Source: Notamacropus eugenii (Eukaryota > Chordata > Mammalia > Diprotodontia > Macropodidae). Taken from it: a stretch of DNA of 64,000 nt. Each line of letters begins with the position of its first letter. Within the stretch, counting starts at the first letter, position 1. Of the stretch, positions 59,812 to 64,000 are shown in pieces. Under the pieces are notes generated by a model. The model did no database searches and had not been told where the DNA came from. It saw only the letters and a program-made list of their open reading frames with translations. The stretch lies in contig NC_092872.1 of the NCBI RefSeq assembly GCF_028372415.1, positions 90,998,575-91,062,574 on the forward strand. The letters are read 5' to 3'. A program made the translations under genes and the position numbers.

Positions 59812-60365
59812 GTTGTTTTCTTTAGTGACCATTTCAAAATCAGTGATGCTCACCTTCCCTTGGACAGAGAGCAGGGAGGGGAAAATTGGGGGCATCTCTT
59901 CCTTAATTATTTCTGATTGTAGACACACATTCTTCTCTGGGCATAACTCATTTTTTTGTATTTTTTTTTTAATTAAGGGCTGGGTAACTTAAATGTAACA
60001 GAGCACGCATGTTTAGCAGCTTTCGTTAGCTTGAAAGATGTCTATCCCCAACCCAGCTACCTGGTACACTTAGGCATTTAATTGTTTATTGGTTATTCAA
60101 GATGTTTGGACAACTGAGAATAAAAGGAAACTTGTGTTTCTGTAGCCCATCATTTCAAAATCAGTTGGGACAGAGGCCAGAGGGGGGAAAATGGGGGGCC
60201 ATCTCTTAATTACTGATTGTAGACTCATTCTCTGGGCATAACTAATTTTTTTGTATTTTTTGAAATTAAGGGCCTACCCTAAATATAACAGAACACCCAA
60301 GGCATACTTAGCAGCTTTCGTTAGCTTGAGATGACTTGAAAGACGCCTCTATTCCCAACACAGTT
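59812..60365. repeat. Tandem pair of ~230-bp units 3' of PRM1
   Basis: Unit 1 (about 59812-60050) and unit 2 (about 60131-60365) share, in order, ATTTCAAAATCAGT, GGACAGAG, CATCTCTT, CTGATTGTAGAC, CTCTGGGCATAACT, TTTTTTTGTATTTTTT and TTAGCAGCTTTCGTTAGCTT. They are direct repeats offset by about 320 bp, with small indels throughout. The sequence matches no repeat family I know. Unit 2 ends about 150 bp beyond the PRM1 poly(A) signal. Confidence 0.7.
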
Positions 60366-60515
60366 CTGTACCTCCCATTTGTTCTCCCGAATGGTTATTT
60401 TTGATTCTTCCCCTTTTGCAGACACACCTTCCTTCCCCCACCCACTCCCTCTTTATCCCCATCCCATGAGTCAAAGAAATTTAAACAGAAGGCCCTGAAG
60501 ACTGAATTTTCAGAA

Positions 60516-60521
60516 TTTATT
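60516..60521 (-). terminator. PRM1: PRM1 poly(A) signal
   Basis: AATAAA on the minus strand, about 170 nt after the PRM1 stop and directly following the translational control element. Confidence 0.8.
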
Positions 60522-60538
60522 GACAGGTGGCATTGTTC
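60522..60538 (-). promoter_or_regulatory. PRM1: PRM1 translational control element
   Basis: The minus strand reads GAACAATGCCACCTGTC, which as I recall is the exact 17-nt element in the mouse Prm1 3' UTR that keeps the mRNA silent in round spermatids. Its last base abuts AATAAA, as in mouse. Confidence 0.75.
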
Positions 60539-60689
60539 AGTAGCAGGCTCCTGTTGTCTTGTGGCAGTCACCATAGGTGTGTGAGATTGGTGGAGATGAT
60601 TTCGCTCTTTCATGATGGTCAGAAGATCCGGTTGAATTTGGTTAAATTCTCAAACAGGAGTTCAGATGGAGTTTTTGCTATTTGCTGTC

Positions 60690-61036
60690 CTAGTATCTTC
60701 TTCTTCTCCTTCGAGAATATCTCCTGCGAGAATACCCTGAGGACAGATGAAAAGAGGGTTTAAATATGAAAACAGAGGATACCCATAATTCTACTGCTCT
60801 AGGAGCACCTTTCTTTCTGCATTATTGAGTACAGGGGCTGTAAAGGAAGGTATGATGATAAATGACTTATTACCTCTCCTCCCCAAACAATTACCTCTCC
60901 TTCTTCTCCCTCTCCTGCTCCTGCGTCTCCGTCTTCCCCTGTATCTCCTTCTTCGACTACGGTATCTGCTTCTTCGTCTCCTCCGGCGTCGGTATCTGCT
61001 CCTACTCCGGCTCCTGCTGTGTCTATATCTTGCCAT
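60690..61036 (-). CDS. PRM1: Protamine 1 (sperm nuclear DNA-packing protein)
   Basis: Protamine 1 replaces transition proteins in late spermatids and packs DNA through its arginines. Exon 1 is 61036-60895 (47 codons plus one base, donor GAGAG|GTAATT). Exon 2 is 60736-60690 (acceptor CATCTGTCCTCAG), with a 158-nt phase-1 intron. The joined 62-aa product begins [18 protein letters not shown], continues as almost pure Arg with Tyr/Ser/Gly, and ends [15 protein letters not shown] before TAG. About two thirds of residues are Arg. SRSRS is the usual SR-kinase site cluster. It has no cysteine, as in nearly all marsupials, so no disulfide cross-linking. Length, intron position and both ends match marsupial P1. 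A second in-frame donor 21 nt downstream could add seven residues. Confidence 0.96.
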
Positions 61037-61181
61037 TTTTGAGTGTGATTGATTGTAGTTGAGGTTGAGGTCTTTTTATTTGTTTCACAGCAGTGGGAGC
61101 ACCACTCTGGGGTTGAGCCAGCCAACCTGTGACCTGGTGGTAGGTGTGTGGGCTTGTGAAGGTCAGGGTGGACCCCTGTCT

Positions 61182-61189
61182 CTCTTATA
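61182..61189 (-). promoter_or_regulatory. PRM1: PRM1 TATA box
   Basis: CTATAAGAG on the minus strand, about 150 bp upstream of the ATG, implying a 5' UTR near 120 nt. Confidence 0.45.
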
Positions 61190-61277
61190 GGCAACCGAGG
61201 GACCCCAGCCATTATGATGCTTCTCAATGGTCTCACCCTGATAGGCTCCTTATGAGGATGCCATGCTTGACACACGA

Positions 61278-61287
61278 CCATATAAGG
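61278..61287. promoter_or_regulatory. CArG-like box upstream of PRM1
   Basis: CCATATAAGG fits CC(A/T)6GG exactly, about 240 bp upstream of the PRM1 ATG. A role is not established; on the plus strand it also contains a TATAAG string. Confidence 0.2.
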
Positions 61288-61410
61288 GCGACTGATGGAA
61301 GATGGAGAGGGCTATGGTTCTGATGAGGGAATAATGCTTGGACCACCTACCTCACCGGGTGGTTTTAATGAAAGCGTTTTATTTGCTCTATAAATGTTAC
61401 TGCCTAGTTT

Positions 61411-61411
61411 T

Positions 61412-61456
<45 letters not shown>
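61411..61456. repeat. (ATC)n microsatellite
   Basis: About 15 units of ATC, about 380 bp upstream of the PRM1 start codon. Confidence 0.9.
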
Positions 61457-61457
<1 letters not shown>

Positions 61458-61459
61458 GA

Positions 61460-64000
61460 CAGATCAATCAATTAGAAAACGTTTATTAAGCACCTTCTAT
61501 ATGTCCTGAAGGCACTATTAGGCACCGGAGAGGAAAATCTAAAGGAGGCAACAAGACCTTACTTTCAAGGAGCCAGATGGAAGAGTAGATGAGGTGAGCT
61601 CAGTTGGATCCTTCTTGGTCTTGAGACTCTAAGACAGGTACTCTCTAGATCCCTTAAAGCTATATCACTTGGCCTCAGATTTGATCCAAAATTTAAATCC
61701 CACAGAAATACACGTGTGTGTCTCAAAAATAGGGAAGGGAGATCTTTTCTGCTACAGAATTGAAGATGTTATTACAAAGCACAAAAGTGAATCCTTTTTT
61801 CTATGTGACCCTAATCCAATGCTGGTGTGAGAGGGGAAGACATGAGGTAGAATCGACAGTGCTTTGAGTTGGGTTGTTTTCTTGTCTTTTCAAGAACAAT
61901 ATTAAGGCCTTTGAATAAAATTCTCTTTTCTGAGTCCCCTGGAAATCTAAAGAACTGGTAGGATAGCCCCAACCATGAAGACATTGGGGGGGGAGAGAGG
62001 ATGTAGAAATTGAAAGAGTCTCATATTAAACAATACTTAACAACATAGATATATCATCACAGATTTAAATAGAGCTAGAAGGAACCTATTCCAGTTTCAC
62101 CACTTCATTTTCCAGATGAAGAAACTGAGATGGGGGTGTAAATCACTTCAAGGTCACACAAGGTCGTATCAACAGTAAGATTTGAACTCAGGTTCTCTCC
62201 TCCTAGAACCAGTGCTCTATTTGGCTGTTTCATGAAAGCTTCCTTCAATACTGTGATGATTCTTTAATCTTATCTAATTGTATACATTCTTCAACAATGA
62301 ATGCTGTTTGCAAGCTATCCACCTATTCTTATCCTGTGCAACTCTTGTCCATGGACCCATGCCCTTTGATAAATCTTTCACAAGGAGTCACCCAGCATGT
62401 CAGTATCTTTCTTCTAGATTTCTTCACATTGCTTTGATACCAATGGAGTATGTAGCCTGTACATCAAGTTAATCCTCACTGTTACTATATGACTGTAAAT
62501 CAACCATTTTATCAATAAAAAACTGTTTTAAATGCACAAAGGAGTTTGCTCTTGAAATATGTTCTAGGGTAAATCCTTCTGTAAAGTGAAATACAATTCA
62601 ATGATTTATTGTGGAACCATTCAACGTTAGGGAGTTAAACATCCAGTCCAATTCATTCATTTGAAAAAGAATGGGACCAAAGATATGCAATGTGTAGAAG
62701 GGCGAAGACACATTGTCATATATTAAGTTTGCTCACTTTTACATAGTGCTTTTCAGTTTATATAGAACTTTCATTATTCTCATTAGGTCCTCCCTATAAA
62801 CCTACAAAGTTTGGGCCAATCTTGCCATACCCATTTTGCAAATGGAGAAGCTAAGACCCACAGAGGTTAAATGAATACATGTCCAAGGTCTTATAGTTAG
62901 CTAATTATGGTGCAAAGGGTTAGAACCCAGATTTCTTTTCATTATGAACTTATCTTCTCTTTTCACATCAACTGGATATGCAGTTTTCCTTTCTCCCACT
63001 AGCTACCTTCTTGAATTGCTGATCAACTGCTAACTGAGGCATTCATTCATAATACTCTAAGGATAATTTGGGTTCCTTTGATGTTTGTAAACATAGATAA
63101 GTTTTGTTGGGGACTGATAAATCACCTTTGCACCTGACACAGTAGGCATATGTGTCTTCAAAAGGGGAAGTAGAGGAAAGAAGAGCTGACATTCCCATTC
63201 TCTCTTCCTCAACTCCCAGGAATAGGGTGAAGATCCAAGGGTCCAGCAAGCCCTATAGGAAGAAATAGCCATCAGCCATTGATGAGTATGATGGTTATCA
63301 CTTTAATTCCAAAGACCCAGCCCAGAGAATGATTTTCAATGTAGCCTTGGGTTGATGGTAAAGAACAAAATCCAAGTCCATGGGAAGGAGTCATCCAGGA
63401 TGAAGTAAAAGATAAGAGAAAGAAAAGAAAATATATTCACCCCCTATATGGCTAGGTCCAGGTAGCCCATACAAGTTATGCTTTCTGTGGACTTATTTTT
63501 GGAAAAGATGTTTTATTTGATCACTATCAAAATGAAAAACCAGTCCAAAAGCATACCCACATATAGTCAGAACTAGCCCCTGGGACAGTATGAAAGGAAG
63601 CCATCTCAATAGGGAACCTTATTTTATAATTGGGAAAACCCAGAGGGTAACAATGACTTGCCCGAGGTTTTATAGCTAGAAATTGTCAGGGCCAGGATTT
63701 GAACGTGAGTTATAGAATCACAGAATCTCCAAACTGCAAGGGACTTCAGAGGGGATACAACCAGTGCCTGAGCAAGAATCCCCTCTATGACATCCTGGAC
63801 AAATGGGTCACCTAGCCTTTGACTGAAAAACTACAGGAAAGGAGTGACCAAGCCCTTCTTGAGGTAGGCATTCTGTAAAGACCAAAAATCAAAAGTCCAT
63901 AAACTTTTTAATAATGCACAGCTGGGATTGTTCAAAAGTTTTCCTAAACTTTAAGTCAGTCTTTTTATCGTTCTCCACCAGGACTTTCTAGCTCTGCCCT
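61460..64000. other. Intergenic upstream of PRM1
   Basis: 61460-61580 is a CAACAAGCATTTAT-family piece. 62050-62220, 62770-62940 and 63600-63715 are reverse MIR-like copies. 63715-63880 is an L3/CR1 3' fragment ('cagaatctccaaactgcaagggacttcagaggggatacaaccag'). No gene is seen, and RMI2 is not reached. Confidence 0.4.

Noticed and set aside
60799-61281. A 160-codon acidic frame overlapping PRM1 on the same strand
   Set aside because: It is the shifted reading of the PRM1 Arg tract. PRM1 in its own frame matches known marsupial P1 exactly in design.
61460-64000. Possible RMI2 exons upstream of PRM1
   Set aside because: No recognisable coding sequence; in human RMI2 lies tens of kilobases further away.

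Overview
The window is a 64 kb piece of a marsupial (metatherian) nuclear genome carrying the SOCS1-TNP2-PRM3-PRM2-PRM1 block. All recognisable genes lie on the minus strand, in the same order and orientation as on human 16p13.13. The marsupial assignment rests on the cysteine-free protamine 1 with its [12 protein letters not shown] amino end and YSRRRY carboxy end, which from memory looks most like Australian (diprotodont/dasyurid type) P1. It also rests on the dense load of tRNA-derived SINE, CORE-SINE/MIR, L2, L3/CR1, RTE, marsupial L1 and hAT repeats. There are no prokaryotic features.

Layout: 1-21 kb is a repeat-rich intergenic region lying 3' of SOCS1. It contains an RTE LINE fragment, a foldback hAT element split by a solo LTR, a second well-bounded solo LTR at 4.0-4.6 kb, a hAT transposase relic, L1 and L3/CR1 pieces, many MIR/L2 copies, and a non-repetitive, possibly regulatory block around 15.9-16.6 kb. 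SOCS1 occupies about 21.26-23.82 kb: one coding exon, a small non-coding first exon, two upstream ORFs, a 128-bp (CT)n tract in its intron, and a CpG-rich promoter with an IRF-type element and two STAT6-type sites. 24.6-49.6 kb is again repeat-dominated, including an L1 fragment with an LTR-like insertion, an L3/CR1 copy, L2 and SINEs, with no supported gene.

The sperm-chromatin cluster spans 49.6-61.3 kb. It holds TNP2 (two exons), PRM3 (single exon), a PRM2-position protamine paralog whose Arg-rich core is scattered over several reading frames, and PRM1 (two exons, intact). PRM1 keeps a 17-nt translational control element immediately before its poly(A) signal, and the PRM2-position gene keeps a variant of the same 3' end. 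These genes act together in spermatids: transition protein 2 replaces histones, protamine 1 replaces the transition proteins, and PRM3 is an acidic companion protein. SOCS1 is an unrelated cytokine-signalling inhibitor that shares the locus by synteny.

The most interesting signal is the PRM2-position gene. Homologous splice sites join into one open 72-codon frame that is acidic and Gly/Glu-rich, with only a short Arg tail. This is what frameshifting a protamine Arg tract would produce, so it is either a decayed PRM2 or a charge-inverted product. CLEC16A and RMI2, the usual outer neighbours, were not seen.
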